Of a stretch of DNA of 56,842 nucleotides, positions 36,943 through 44,834 are shown one piece after another. Source of the stretch: F23-B02 sp963620985. Lineage in GTDB: Bacteria > Bacillota > Clostridia > Oscillospirales > Oscillospiraceae. The position numbers were made by a program, and so were the translations under genes. Below the pieces are notes generated by a model. That model ran no database searches, was not told the DNA's origin, and was given only the letters and a program-made list of their open reading frames with translations. The stretch lies in the NCBI GenBank assembly GCA_963620985.1, contig CAVFCI010000009.1, positions 1 through 56,842 of the forward strand. Reading direction: 5' to 3'. How positions within the stretch are numbered: position 1 is the first letter of the stretch; every line of letters begins with the position of its first letter.

Positions 36943-36980
36943 CAAAAACGGAGACGGTGTAATTGCCGTCTCCGTTTTTG
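36943..36980 (+). terminator. Terminator of rpoBC
   Basis: CAAAAACGGAGACGG pairs perfectly with CCGTCTCCGTTTTTG across an eight-base loop. Confidence 0.92.
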
Positions 36981-36983
36981 CAT

Positions 36984-37020
36984 AAAAATTTAAGCGCCAT
37001 CCTGACGGAGGGCGCTTAAA
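36984..37020 (-). terminator. Distal terminator of the CoA-transferase/etf operon
   Basis: On the minus strand TTTAAGCGCC and GGCGCTTAAA form a 10-base stem followed by a T5 run. Confidence 0.75.
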
Positions 37021-37069
37021 CTTTAGGGAAGGAATAAGGAAGGAGAATAATGAATTTGGTAAGGTTGGA

Positions 37070-37108
37070 TCCGGAAGTCCGGCGCATCTGAAAAACCGGA
37101 CTTCCGGA
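37070..37108 (-). other. Perfect 13-base inverted repeat after the CoA-transferase gene
   Basis: CCGGAAGTCCGG and CCGGACTTCCGG (plus one flanking T-A pair) face each other across a 13-base loop, 37 bases past the CoA-transferase stop. There is no T-run after the stem on the minus strand, and a proper terminator lies beyond it. It may protect the mRNA 3' end. Confidence 0.6.
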
Positions 37109-37144
37109 ATATATGGGGGAAGAGGATAATGAGAATAAGCTGAG

Positions 37145-38401
37145 TTAGATGAGCTTCTTTTCCTTGAGATCGGCTATCTTTGCATCGTCGTAGCCCAGAA
37201 TACCCTTGAGGATAGTCTCGGTATCCTGACCAAGCTTCGGAGCGCCGCGCCATACCTGACCGGGAGTGCCGGACAGCTTCGGAACGATGCCGAAGGCGGT
37301 GATATCCTTGTCGAGAGTCTGGTCATGGTATTCGATGAAGTCTCCGCGGCTCTGATAGTGAGGATTCTCAAGGCAGTCCTTTGCGCCCATTACGCGGCTG
37401 CAGGGAACCTTGAACTTTGCCATTGCGTCCTCGATCTCCTGCGCGGTGTGAGCAGCGCACCACTCGATGACCTTCGCATCGAGCTCGCGGCCCTTTTCGG
37501 AGGCAACAGCCTCGATGCCGGAGGAGCAGTCCTTGTAGTTGAAGTACTCAAGGTCGAAGCCGAGAGCCTGAATAGCTCTCTTGTAGACGCCGGGGCCGAA
37601 TGCGCCGACCGCCACATCGTAGCCGTCCTTGGACTTGAACAGACCGTAGGGCTGGAAGGCTGCGGACTTGTTGCCCGAACGGCCATTCTGACGGCCTGCC
37701 ATGGTGTAGGAGGTGTACAGGTCGCAGCAGTAGCTTGCCTGAACCTCGAACTGTGCAACGTCAACGACCTGACCCTTGCCGGTTTTGAGGACGTTTATAT
37801 ATGCTGCCAGCACGCCGAATACGGCTGCGTATGCGGAGGTAAAGTCGTTGAGCCAGGGCTTGCCGACGACGGGATCGCCGTCCTTTTCGCCGTTGAGCCC
37901 CATCCAGCCGGAGAAGGCCTGACCGATCATGTCATAGGAGGCTCTGTCGCAGTACTCGGGCAGGCCGCCGAATGCGGGGTTGCCGTAGCCGCTGATGTGA
38001 GCGATGATCAGACGGGGATTGACCTCGAGCAGATCCTCGTCACGGATGCCGAGCTTTTCGAGCCAGACCATGTTCTCCATGAACACGTCGGCTTCCTTGA
38101 TAAGACCGTAGAACAGCTCCTTGACCTCGGGGTGCTTGAGGTTGAGCTCAAGAGAGAGGGAGAGCTTGTTGCGTCCGTCCTGTGCCCAGGAGGTGCTGAC
38201 GACCTTGTCGTCTTCCTTGGCGAAGGGAGCGAGAACGCGGAGCGTGTCACCTACGCCGGGACGCTCGATATGGATGACCTCTGCACCGAAGTCAGCCAGC
38301 AGAGTCGCTGCGTAGGGCATTGCTATGAGAGAGCCGGTGTCTATAACGCGCATTCCTGCGAAAGGACCGTATCCGGGAATAAGAGATTTACGTTCGCTCA
38401 T
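37145..38401 (-). CDS. Class III (CaiB/BaiF-family) CoA-transferase
   Basis: 418 residues. It resembles carnitine CoA-transferase CaiB along its length: LIIAHISGYG, the YDMIGQAFSGWMG segment, TGKGQVVDVAQFEV, and the C-terminal PGQVWRGAPKLGQDTE. The catalytic aspartate is probably D186 in NDFTSAYAA, aligned with the active-site Asp of the family. The enzyme would move CoA from an acyl-CoA (often the pathway product) to a free carboxylic acid. It is the last gene of the acd-etfB-etfA operon, so the acid is likely an enoate or its precursor (carnitine/crotonobetaine-like, aryl-acrylate or similar). The substrate cannot be fixed from sequence. Confidence 0.88.
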   Translation of the reverse strand: MSERKSLIPGYGPFAGMRVIDTGSLIAMPYAATLLADFGAEVIHIERPGVGDTLRVLAPFAKEDDKVVSTSWAQDGRNKLSLSLELNLKHPEVKELFYGLIKEADVFMENMVWLEKLGIRDEDLLEVNPRLIIAHISGYGNPAFGGLPEYCDRASYDMIGQAFSGWMGLNGEKDGDPVVGKPWLNDFTSAYAAVFGVLAAYINVLKTGKGQVVDVAQFEVQASYCCDLYTSYTMAGRQNGRSGNKSAAFQPYGLFKSKDGYDVAVGAFGPGVYKRAIQALGFDLEYFNYKDCSSGIEAVASEKGRELDAKVIEWCAAHTAQEIEDAMAKFKVPCSRVMGAKDCLENPHYQSRGDFIEYHDQTLDKDITAFGIVPKLSGTPGQVWRGAPKLGQDTETILKGILGYDDAKIADLKEKKLI

Positions 38402-38440
38402 TTTAATTAGCTCCTTTTCAGATAATTTTAAAAGTCGGTT

Positions 38441-39436
38441 TTACTTTCTTTTCTTTATCTCTTCGATTATTGCCGGAACGAGGCTGCGGTAATCGGCCAC
38501 AGCGCCGTAGTGGGAAATATCGAATATCGGAACGCCGGTTGTGTGGTTGATGCTTATGATGCACTTTGAATTCTGCATGCCGACCTGATACTGAACAGAG
38601 CCGGAGATGGCGATGTTGATGATATGGTCGGGCTTGACGGTAGCGCCGGACTGGCCGATCTGCTCCTCATGCGGCAGCCAGCCGTTATCGACCAGCGGCC
38701 TCGATGCTGCGATCTGACCGCCGAGAAGCTCTGCCAGCTCGCCGAGCATTTTGAGGTCGTCCTCGCTCTTTATGCCGCGTCCGCCGCAGACAAGGAGGCT
38801 TGCCTTGTCAATGGGCTCACGGTCGGAGACCTTCTGAGTTACCTCGAGAACCTCATAGCAGTCCTCCGCGCAGAGGCTGACGCTCTCGCAGATGACCTCG
38901 CCCTGACGGCTCTCATCGGGCTCGAGGGGAACGAACATCTTAGGACGCACGGTCGCCATCTGCGGACGGCACTCGAGAATGACGATGTGAGCCAGTATGC
39001 TGCCGCCGTATGCGGGAGTGGTCTGATAGAACACGTCGTCCTCGTCATAGCCGAGGTCTATCGCGTCTGCGGTGAGGCCGGTTCTGAGAGAGACCATCAC
39101 GCGGGGAGCGAAGTCACGGCCAAGGCTCGTTGCACCGTAGAGGATGATCGAGGGCTTGTATTTTTCGGCAAGCTGAGTCATAGCCTGCTGATAGGGGCGG
39201 GCGCTGTAGCTTTCAAGCGCCGCGTCCTCGGCTACGATGACCTTGTCGGCACCGTGGGCTATGAGCGTGGAGGTCAGAGCTTTAACGCCGCTTCCGAGGA
39301 GGATAGCGTAAATGTCCTCACCGTTGTGAGCCTTCAGCTCCTGAGCCTTAGCCAGAAGCTCGAGCGTTACGGGGTTGAGAACGCCGTTCTGCTGTTCGGC
39401 AAATATCCATATGCCTTTGTAATCTTCTTTTGCCAT
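38441..39436 (-). CDS. etfA: Electron transfer flavoprotein subunit alpha
   Basis: 331 residues. The C-terminal FAD-binding region shows GQSGATVKPDHIINIAISG, then QVGMQNSKCIISIN and DISHYGAVADY, as in EtfA. There is no N-terminal ferredoxin-like domain, unlike CarE of caffeate reduction. With EtfB it passes electrons to the acyl-CoA dehydrogenase of the same operon. GAGGAGGTG precedes the ATG. Twelve bases separate it from etfB. Confidence 0.95.
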   Translation of the reverse strand: MAKEDYKGIWIFAEQQNGVLNPVTLELLAKAQELKAHNGEDIYAILLGSGVKALTSTLIAHGADKVIVAEDAALESYSARPYQQAMTQLAEKYKPSIILYGATSLGRDFAPRVMVSLRTGLTADAIDLGYDEDDVFYQTTPAYGGSILAHIVILECRPQMATVRPKMFVPLEPDESRQGEVICESVSLCAEDCYEVLEVTQKVSDREPIDKASLLVCGGRGIKSEDDLKMLGELAELLGGQIAASRPLVDNGWLPHEEQIGQSGATVKPDHIINIAISGSVQYQVGMQNSKCIISINHTTGVPIFDISHYGAVADYRSLVPAIIEEIKKRK

Positions 39437-39448
39437 ATCAGCACCTCC

Positions 39449-40234
39449 TCAGACAAGATGCTCGCTTGCGAGCATATCAACGAACTGGACTGCCATTTCC
39501 TCGGCAGAGCCTTCAAAGTACTTGGTGTCGGTATTGCGCTTGGGCGGCTCGAACACCTTCTTGGTGGAGGAGGGGGAGCCGGGAATACCGGTGCGGGTGG
39601 TGTCGGCCTCAAGAGCCTCGGCGTTCCATACGGTTCTGGGCTTCTTGAGCGCCTTCATGATGTTGATGGGGGTCGCGTAGCGCGGGGTGTTTATCTCGCC
39701 GCATACGGTGACCAGAGCGGGAAGCTTTGCCCTTACGCGCTGGGTGCTGTCCTCAAGATTGCGGTCGCATACTACCCAGCCGTCCTGAACGTCGATGCTC
39801 GTCGCAAGGGTGATCTGCGGAATGTTGAGGTAAGCTGCGGTGGCGGGACCGGTCTGAGCAGTATCGCCGTCAACTGCGTGGCGGCCAAACAGCAGCAGGT
39901 CGAAGTCGCCGATCTTCTCTGCGGCCTTTGCAAGGGTGTAAGCGGTCGCAAGGGTGTCGGCACCGCCGAAGGCGCGGTCGGACAGGAGGTAGGCCTCGTC
40001 ACAGCCGAGAGCAAGAGCCTTTTTCAGCACATCCTCAGCCTGCGGAGGACCCATGCTTATGGCAGCGACGGTAGCGCCGTACTTTTCCTTGAGCTGTATC
40101 GCCGCTTCAACGGCGTTTGCGTCGAGAGGGTTTATCATGCTCTGCACGCCCTCGCGCTTGAGGTTGCCGGTCTTGGGATCGAGCTTAACGTCGTCCGTAT
40201 CGGGAACCTGCTTTACAAAAACTAATATCTTCAT
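39449..40234 (-). CDS. etfB: Electron transfer flavoprotein subunit beta, bifurcating-like
   Basis: 261 residues. The N-terminus KILVFVKQVPDTDDVKLDP is the EtfB signature. The segment GRHAVDGDTAQTGPATA resembles clostridial electron-bifurcating EtfB (DGDTAQ-x-GP) more than the AMP-binding form of mitochondrial type, suggesting a second FAD that takes electrons from NADH. If so, the operon could couple enoyl-CoA reduction to ferredoxin reduction. This is a motif-based inference; the flavin content cannot be seen. Confidence 0.93.
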   Translation of the reverse strand: MKILVFVKQVPDTDDVKLDPKTGNLKREGVQSMINPLDANAVEAAIQLKEKYGATVAAISMGPPQAEDVLKKALALGCDEAYLLSDRAFGGADTLATAYTLAKAAEKIGDFDLLLFGRHAVDGDTAQTGPATAAYLNIPQITLATSIDVQDGWVVCDRNLEDSTQRVRAKLPALVTVCGEINTPRYATPINIMKALKKPRTVWNAEALEADTTRTGIPGSPSSTKKVFEPPKRNTDTKYFEGSAEEMAVQFVDMLASEHLV

Positions 40235-40272
40235 TATTTCAATCTCTCCGAATTTGCTTAATTACTGCTCTG

Positions 40273-41406
40273 TTACTTTGCCAGAACTGCGCCGCTGATG
40301 ACCATGCGCTGGATCTCGCTGGTGCCCTCGCCGATCTCAAGCAGCTTTGCGTCGCGGTAGAAGCGCTCGACGTGGAACTCACGGCTGTAGCCGTTGCCGC
40401 CGAGGACCTGAATGCACTCGTCGCAGATCTCGCAGCACCACTTGGAGCTCATGAGCTTGAGCATTGCTGCCTCTACGGTATGGCGCTGACCCTCGCTCTT
40501 CATCTGGGCGGTATCCCATACCATCAGATCCATTGCGCGGATCTTTGCCGCCATGTCTGCAAACTTGAATGCGACGCCCTGATACTTTGCAATGGGCTTG
40601 CCGAAGGTGACGCGCTCGTTTGCATAGTTCTTTGCGACCTCCATTGCATGCTGTGCAAGGCCGGAGGCGATAGCGCCGATGGAGATGCGCGCACCGTCAA
40701 GAGCCATCATTGCGATCTTGAAGCCTGCGCCCTCCTTGCCGACAAGTGCGTCTGCGGGGAGCTTGATGTTGTCGAAGCTCAGCTCGCAGGTAGCGCTGCC
40801 GCACATGCCCATCTTGTGCTCGAACTTACCGACGGTCAGACCCTCTGCGTCCTTGGGAACGACGAAAACGCTGATGCCCTTTGCGCCGGCCTCGGGATCG
40901 GTCTTGGCCATGATCAGGTAGTAGTCTGCAACGCCGGAGTTGGTGATCCATGCCTTGCCGCCGTTGAGAACGTAGCTGTCGTCTGCCTGCTTTGCCGCAA
41001 CGGACTTGATGGCCGCAGCGTCCGAGCCTGCGTTGGATTCGGTCAGGCCGAATGCAAAGATCTTGCCCTCAGCTGCGAGGGGGAGGTAATGGTTCTTCTG
41101 CTCCTCGGTGCCGTGGACGTAGATCATGTCGGCTGCCAGCCAGTCTGCGTCAAGGAACAGAGCGACAGAAGCGCTGCCCTTTGCTATCTCGTTGATGACG
41201 ATCTCGCTCATCACGGCATCACCGCCGCCGCCGCCGTACTGCTCGGGAAGGTGGATGCCCATCAGGCCCGCTTCGCACAGCTTCTTGTGGATTCCCCAGT
41301 CAAAACCGTTTTCGTCCATCCACTTGTCACGGGGCTCGACCTCGTTTTTGGTGAACTCTCTTACCATGTCGCGGATCATGATCTGCTCTTCTGTGAACTT
41401 GAACAT
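40273..41406 (-). CDS. Acyl-CoA dehydrogenase (first, Etf-linked)
   Basis: 377 residues from the ATG at 41406; a TTG at 41427 precedes the AAAGGAG site and is less likely. It is close to butyryl-CoA dehydrogenase in style: FGLTESNAGSDA substrate/FAD loop, WITNSGVADYYLI, and the catalytic glutamate in GEGTSEIQRM near the C-terminus. With EtfAB it interconverts an acyl-CoA and its 2-enoyl-CoA; in an anaerobe the reductive direction is expected. It is the first gene of a four-gene operon with a strong promoter (41544-41572). Confidence 0.94.
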   Translation of the reverse strand: MFKFTEEQIMIRDMVREFTKNEVEPRDKWMDENGFDWGIHKKLCEAGLMGIHLPEQYGGGGGDAVMSEIVINEIAKGSASVALFLDADWLAADMIYVHGTEEQKNHYLPLAAEGKIFAFGLTESNAGSDAAAIKSVAAKQADDSYVLNGGKAWITNSGVADYYLIMAKTDPEAGAKGISVFVVPKDAEGLTVGKFEHKMGMCGSATCELSFDNIKLPADALVGKEGAGFKIAMMALDGARISIGAIASGLAQHAMEVAKNYANERVTFGKPIAKYQGVAFKFADMAAKIRAMDLMVWDTAQMKSEGQRHTVEAAMLKLMSSKWCCEICDECIQVLGGNGYSREFHVERFYRDAKLLEIGEGTSEIQRMVISGAVLAK

Positions 41407-41434
41407 TTTCTTCAGGCTCCTTTTCAAAATAATG

Positions 41435-41530
41435 TGTTACATAACAGTTCGCGTATTGTGGGATAATATGAATTAAACTGTTACATTTCTGTAACTACTA
41501 TAAGGATCAGACTTGTTCGAAACTCGATCC
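41435..41530. promoter_or_regulatory. Cluster of inverted repeats in the acd operon leader
   Basis: GTTACA-TTTC-TGTAAC (41480-41495) is a perfect dyad. TGTTA-CA-TAACA (41435-41446) is a second related one. TAACAGTT (41442-41449) and AACTGTTA (41476-41483) form a wider inverted repeat. GGATC and GATCC (41504-41508 and 41526-41530) bracket the predicted 5' end of the acd transcript. Shared GTTA/TAAC half-sites suggest an operator for the divergent regulator, or a structured leader. The remainder of the 404-base gap 41407-41810 holds only promoters. Confidence 0.55.
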
Positions 41531-41543
41531 TTTTGCTGTGAAA

Positions 41544-41572
41544 ATAATAACATGACTGCAACAGAGTGTCAA
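41544..41572 (-). promoter_or_regulatory. Promoter of the acd-etfB-etfA-CoA-transferase operon
   Basis: On the minus strand consensus TTGACA (41567-41572), a 17-base spacer, TATTAT (41544-41549). The predicted leader to the ATG at 41406 is about 130 bases. Confidence 0.85.
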
Positions 41573-41747
41573 CACAAAAATAGGAATGTTAATCCTTTTC
41601 GGCTTTCTGACATATTCACGTCCAAAAACTAACAATTTAAAGCTAATATCCTACAACAGTTTACCTCTAAATAGGGTGCTCAAAATAGAAGTGTTTTATT
41701 CTGTTATAATATTAACTTTGAATTTATGAACAAATATCTTAAAAAGC

Positions 41748-41776
41748 TTGCCATATGGCATACTTATCTGTATAAT
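41748..41776 (+). promoter_or_regulatory. Promoter of the YtoI-like regulator and second acd
   Basis: TTGCCA (41748-41753), a 17-base spacer, TATAAT (41771-41776), 34 bases before the ATG at 41811. Confidence 0.85.
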
Positions 41777-41810
41777 AACCGTACAGATATAAATGGGTGG
41801 GTATGTGAGT

Positions 41811-43112
41811 ATGTCAATAAAAAATGAGCTGATACTGTCATATATAAAAGAGCTTGACCCTGGGACAAAGATATCCGTCCGCCGCCTGTCGGAAATGCTC
41901 GATGTCAGCGTCGGAACGGTCTACAAGGCAATAAAGGCTGCCGAGGCTCAGGGACTTGTCGTCACAAAGCCGAAGTCCGGCACGTTCAAGATAGATTCGA
42001 GAGTGGCGCTTGACGCGGAACCCGTCAGCCTCAAGCGGGCGGTCAAGCTCCTCGGCCTTACGACGATCATAGAGCCTGCCGATGCCGACAGGCTGATAGA
42101 GCGTATTATCATATGCGACGGCAGCGAGGAACAGCTTCGCAAGTCACTTTCAAAGGACATAAAGGAAAATATAAATGTTTTGTGCTTGGTCGGTGACAGG
42201 CCGGAAATTCAGGCGCTCATCATCGAGCTCGGTGCAAATCTTATGCTCACCGGCGGGGCGAGCGCTGCACCGCTCACGCTTATTTATGCCGAACGCAGCG
42301 GACGCGCCGTAATAAGCGCTCTTCAGGACAGCATAACTATAATGCTGCTGCTCGAAAAGCTGCGCAGCTCGTTTACTGAAAGCCCGGGCGAGGCTCAGGC
42401 GTGGATGAAGATGCCGCAGTATTTGTACAGCAACGATGTCGTCGCCGACTGGCACAAGCTGTGCGAGGATATATCCATCCAGACCTATCCCGTGGTGGAC
42501 GAAAACCTCAGGCTGTGCGGCGCGCTGGACGTTCCGAGGGCATTTGCCGCAAACCCGTCTCAGCGCATATATGGCATACTCAGACCCGACGGGCAGTGCC
42601 TGCATTTTGACGGCGAAACGCCAATGACAAAGATCGCAGAGGATATGCTCCTTTCCGGCAACGGCATCGCGGCGGTGATGGACGGCGATAAGGTCAGCGG
42701 CGTTCTGGATTTGAACGATGTTCTGCGCTACTTCATGTTCTCCGGCGGCAGCGGCGGAGTTCCGATGTTTGAATCCTTCCTTGAGGCATCCGACGTATCC
42801 GAAACGGATGAGGAGAAGTACTATAATATCCGCATCCCGAACAGGGGAGCGGCAGACCCCTCGGAGTTTACGCTGCCCGTTGTCCTGACGGCGGCTCTGC
42901 GCCATGCCTGTCAGATACTCGGCGAGGGCTGTGTTATCGAAAGCGGAACGTTTTTCGCTTCAAAGACCATCGGCGTTCACGAGAGCCTCATGCTGTCAAG
43001 CAAGCTCACGCGCCGCGGTGAGCAGGGCTGCACGCTTGAAGAGGAAATATTTGACGACAGCTTTTCGTACACGAAGGCGATACTCATGTTCACGGCAAAG
43101 CAAGGAGAGTGA
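41811..43112 (+). CDS. YtoI-like regulator: HTH, DRTGG, CBS and hotdog domains
   Basis: 433 residues from the ATG at 41811, chosen for GGGTGGG nine bases upstream; an ATG at 41793 lies before that site. Domains in order: winged HTH (about 5-60; ISVRRLSEMLDVSVGTVYKAIKAAE), a DRTGG-type domain (about 65-185; LTGG in place of the canonical motif), CBS pair-like region (about 190-305), and a 4HBT/hotdog thioesterase-like domain (about 310-430). The same four-part layout is known in Bacillus YtoI, of the same size. CBS domains usually bind adenine nucleotides and hotdog domains bind acyl-CoA, so it may sense energy state and a CoA intermediate. It is divergent from the etf operon and linked to a second acyl-CoA dehydrogenase. 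Confidence 0.85.
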   Translation: MSIKNELILSYIKELDPGTKISVRRLSEMLDVSVGTVYKAIKAAEAQGLVVTKPKSGTFKIDSRVALDAEPVSLKRAVKLLGLTTIIEPADADRLIERIIICDGSEEQLRKSLSKDIKENINVLCLVGDRPEIQALIIELGANLMLTGGASAAPLTLIYAERSGRAVISALQDSITIMLLLEKLRSSFTESPGEAQAWMKMPQYLYSNDVVADWHKLCEDISIQTYPVVDENLRLCGALDVPRAFAANPSQRIYGILRPDGQCLHFDGETPMTKIAEDMLLSGNGIAAVMDGDKVSGVLDLNDVLRYFMFSGGSGGVPMFESFLEASDVSETDEEKYYNIRIPNRGAADPSEFTLPVVLTAALRHACQILGEGCVIESGTFFASKTIGVHESLMLSSKLTRRGEQGCTLEEEIFDDSFSYTKAILMFTAKQGE

Positions 43113-43117
43113 TCGTA

Positions 43118-44257
43118 ATGTATATGTTAAATGAAAGCCAGAGGGCGCTGAAGGATAAGGTCAGACGCTTTGTCGGCGAGGAGGTCATCCCCTCGGCGCA
43201 GGAACTCGACAAGAGCGGGACGTTTCCCACGCAGCTTATAAAGCGCTGCGGCGAGCTCGGCCTCGTGTCGCCCGAGCTCATGAGCGGCGGCTGCTACAGA
43301 GCCTCGGAGCTGTGCGTTATATTGCAGGAGCTTGCCCGCGGCAGCGCGTCGCTTGCACTCGCGCTCGTTCCGCACCTTCTTGCCTGCGATATAATGAGCA
43401 ATGCGGCTTCGCCTGAGCTGAGGACAAGGATCCTCGAGCCCGGCTTTGCGCTCAACAAGCTCATAGCCTACGCGATAAGCGAGGAAAGCGGCGGCTCGGA
43501 TGTTCTGGGCATCAATACAACGGCCATACGCCTCGGCGACGAGTGGGTCATAAACGGCTCAAAATCATGGATAACCGCCTCGGGCAAGGCCGACGGATAT
43601 ATAATAGCCGCAAGGACGGCGATCACGGGGCGCAGCCGAGATATAAGCCTTTTCTATGTCGATGCTCAGGCCGAGGGACTGACTGCCGACGCAGGGCCGC
43701 GCATGATCGGCCTCAACAGCTGTCCCACGGGCAGACTGGAGTTTGATCACTGCCGCATACCGGCGGGGAATATAATAGGCGAGGAAAATCAGGGCTATGC
43801 GCTTTTGAAGCCTACGCTGCAGCTTGGCCGGCTCGCGGTCGCGTCGATAGCCGCCGGTATTGCGGGAAGAGCGCTGGAGCTTGCAAATAATTATGCAACG
43901 GAGACGGGCAAATACGGACGCAACCTCTCGTCGTATCAGGGCATTGCCTTCATGCTTGCGGAAATGTACGCAAAGCTGTCGGCATCGAGATGCATGCTCC
44001 ACTGTGCGGCCGGGCAGTACGACGCAAAGGAGCGTCAGGCCTCGACCGATGTCGCCGCGGCAAAGCTCATGAGCACGGAGCTTGCCTGCGAGATATGCAA
44101 AAGCGCACGTCAGATACACGGAGCTAACGGCCTTTCCTCCGATTTCGAGGTCGATCGCTGCTTCCGCGACGCGCAGATGCTCACCATCGCCGAGGGCACC
44201 TCGGAGATATGCAAGATAATAATTTCAAACGCCGTCATAAATTCAGCCGGAAAATAG
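43118..44257 (+). CDS. Acyl-CoA dehydrogenase (second)
   Basis: 379 residues from the ATG at 43118; AAGGAGAG (43102-43109) is eight bases upstream, and a GTG at 43109 overlaps that site. Family motifs: YAISEESGGSD, WVINGSKSWITASGKADGYI, and catalytic glutamate in AEGTSEICKI. It is clearly diverged from the acd at 40273 and is likely to have a different substrate range. It lies five bases after the regulator gene, so both are on one mRNA, and it would depend on the divergent EtfAB or another ETF. Confidence 0.92.
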   Translation: MYMLNESQRALKDKVRRFVGEEVIPSAQELDKSGTFPTQLIKRCGELGLVSPELMSGGCYRASELCVILQELARGSASLALALVPHLLACDIMSNAASPELRTRILEPGFALNKLIAYAISEESGGSDVLGINTTAIRLGDEWVINGSKSWITASGKADGYIIAARTAITGRSRDISLFYVDAQAEGLTADAGPRMIGLNSCPTGRLEFDHCRIPAGNIIGEENQGYALLKPTLQLGRLAVASIAAGIAGRALELANNYATETGKYGRNLSSYQGIAFMLAEMYAKLSASRCMLHCAAGQYDAKERQASTDVAAAKLMSTELACEICKSARQIHGANGLSSDFEVDRCFRDAQMLTIAEGTSEICKIIISNAVINSAGK

Positions 44258-44263
44258 AAAGTC

Positions 44264-44302
44264 AAAAATATGCACCACCTTAATGAGGTGATGCATATTT
44301 TT
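44264..44302 (+). terminator. Terminator after the second acd
   Basis: AAAAATATGCA / TGCATATTTTT with an inner CACCT/AGGTG stem, one mismatch, and a T-run. Confidence 0.85.
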
Positions 44303-44321
44303 ATATGTTACCAAAATGTTC

Positions 44322-44382
44322 TTGATTTTTCGTCTGTGAATCTCTATAATCAAAGTAAAGTGGCGCAAAGTGGTGAAAAGTG
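44322..44382 (+). promoter_or_regulatory. Division cluster promoter with three MraZ boxes
   Basis: TTGATT (44322-44327), a 17-base spacer, TATAAT (44345-44350). Immediately downstream AAAGTGG (44357), AAAGTGG (44367) and AAAGTG (44377) occur at an exact 10-base period. AAAGTG repeats at this spacing are the known MraZ operator type, so MraZ autorepression of the whole cluster is expected. Confidence 0.88.
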
Positions 44383-44416
44383 CATCGAAATTACACGAAA
44401 AACAGAGGTGAAGGCG

Positions 44417-44833
44417 TTGACAGGCGAATATAAGCACAGCATCGACAGCAAGGGGAGGCTGTTTATCCCTGCAAAGCTCAGGGACGAGCTTGGCGACGTG
44501 TTCTATATAACGCTTTCCATGGATAACTGCCTTTCGGTGTACAGTGCGGAAAGCTGGAGGGAATTTTCCGACAAGGTAAACGCAATGAGCTATGTGAAGC
44601 AGCGCAAAATGCGTCCGCTTTTCGCCTACGCAGCCCGATGCGAGCTTGATAATCAGGGACGCACGCTCGTACCGGCGCATCTGCGCGAATATGCGCACCT
44701 GACAAAAAACGTGGCCGTCATCGGCTGCAATAACCATGCCGAGATATGGGATGAGGCAAGCTGGGATAAGCTCTCGGAAAGCGAGATAAGGCCGGAGAAT
44801 ATAGCCTCTGTTATGGACGAACTGGAGTTTTGA
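44417..44833 (+). CDS. mraZ: Transcriptional regulator MraZ
   Basis: 138 residues from a TTG at 44417 with AGAGGTG six bases upstream; the frame stays open further up, but upstream sequence includes the MraZ boxes and promoter. The double AbrB-like fold shows HSIDSKGRLFIPAKLR and CELDNQGRTLVPAHLREYA, the two DxxGR motifs of MraZ. It binds the repeats at 44357-44382 and represses the division cluster. One base separates its stop from the rsmH start. Confidence 0.93.
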   Translation: MTGEYKHSIDSKGRLFIPAKLRDELGDVFYITLSMDNCLSVYSAESWREFSDKVNAMSYVKQRKMRPLFAYAARCELDNQGRTLVPAHLREYAHLTKNVAVIGCNNHAEIWDEASWDKLSESEIRPENIASVMDELEF

Positions 44834-44834
44834 T

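Noticed and set aside
40273..41406. Assigning the acd/etf operon to the central butyrate pathway
   Set aside because: crt, hbd, thl and but genes are absent and a CaiB-type transferase is present instead, so a simple bcd-etf operon is not supported.
41504..41530. GGATC/GATCC stem as a riboswitch or T-box
   Set aside because: The stem is only 5-7 base pairs and no conserved T-box, SAM or other riboswitch core sequence can be seen. I kept it only as part of the dyad cluster.
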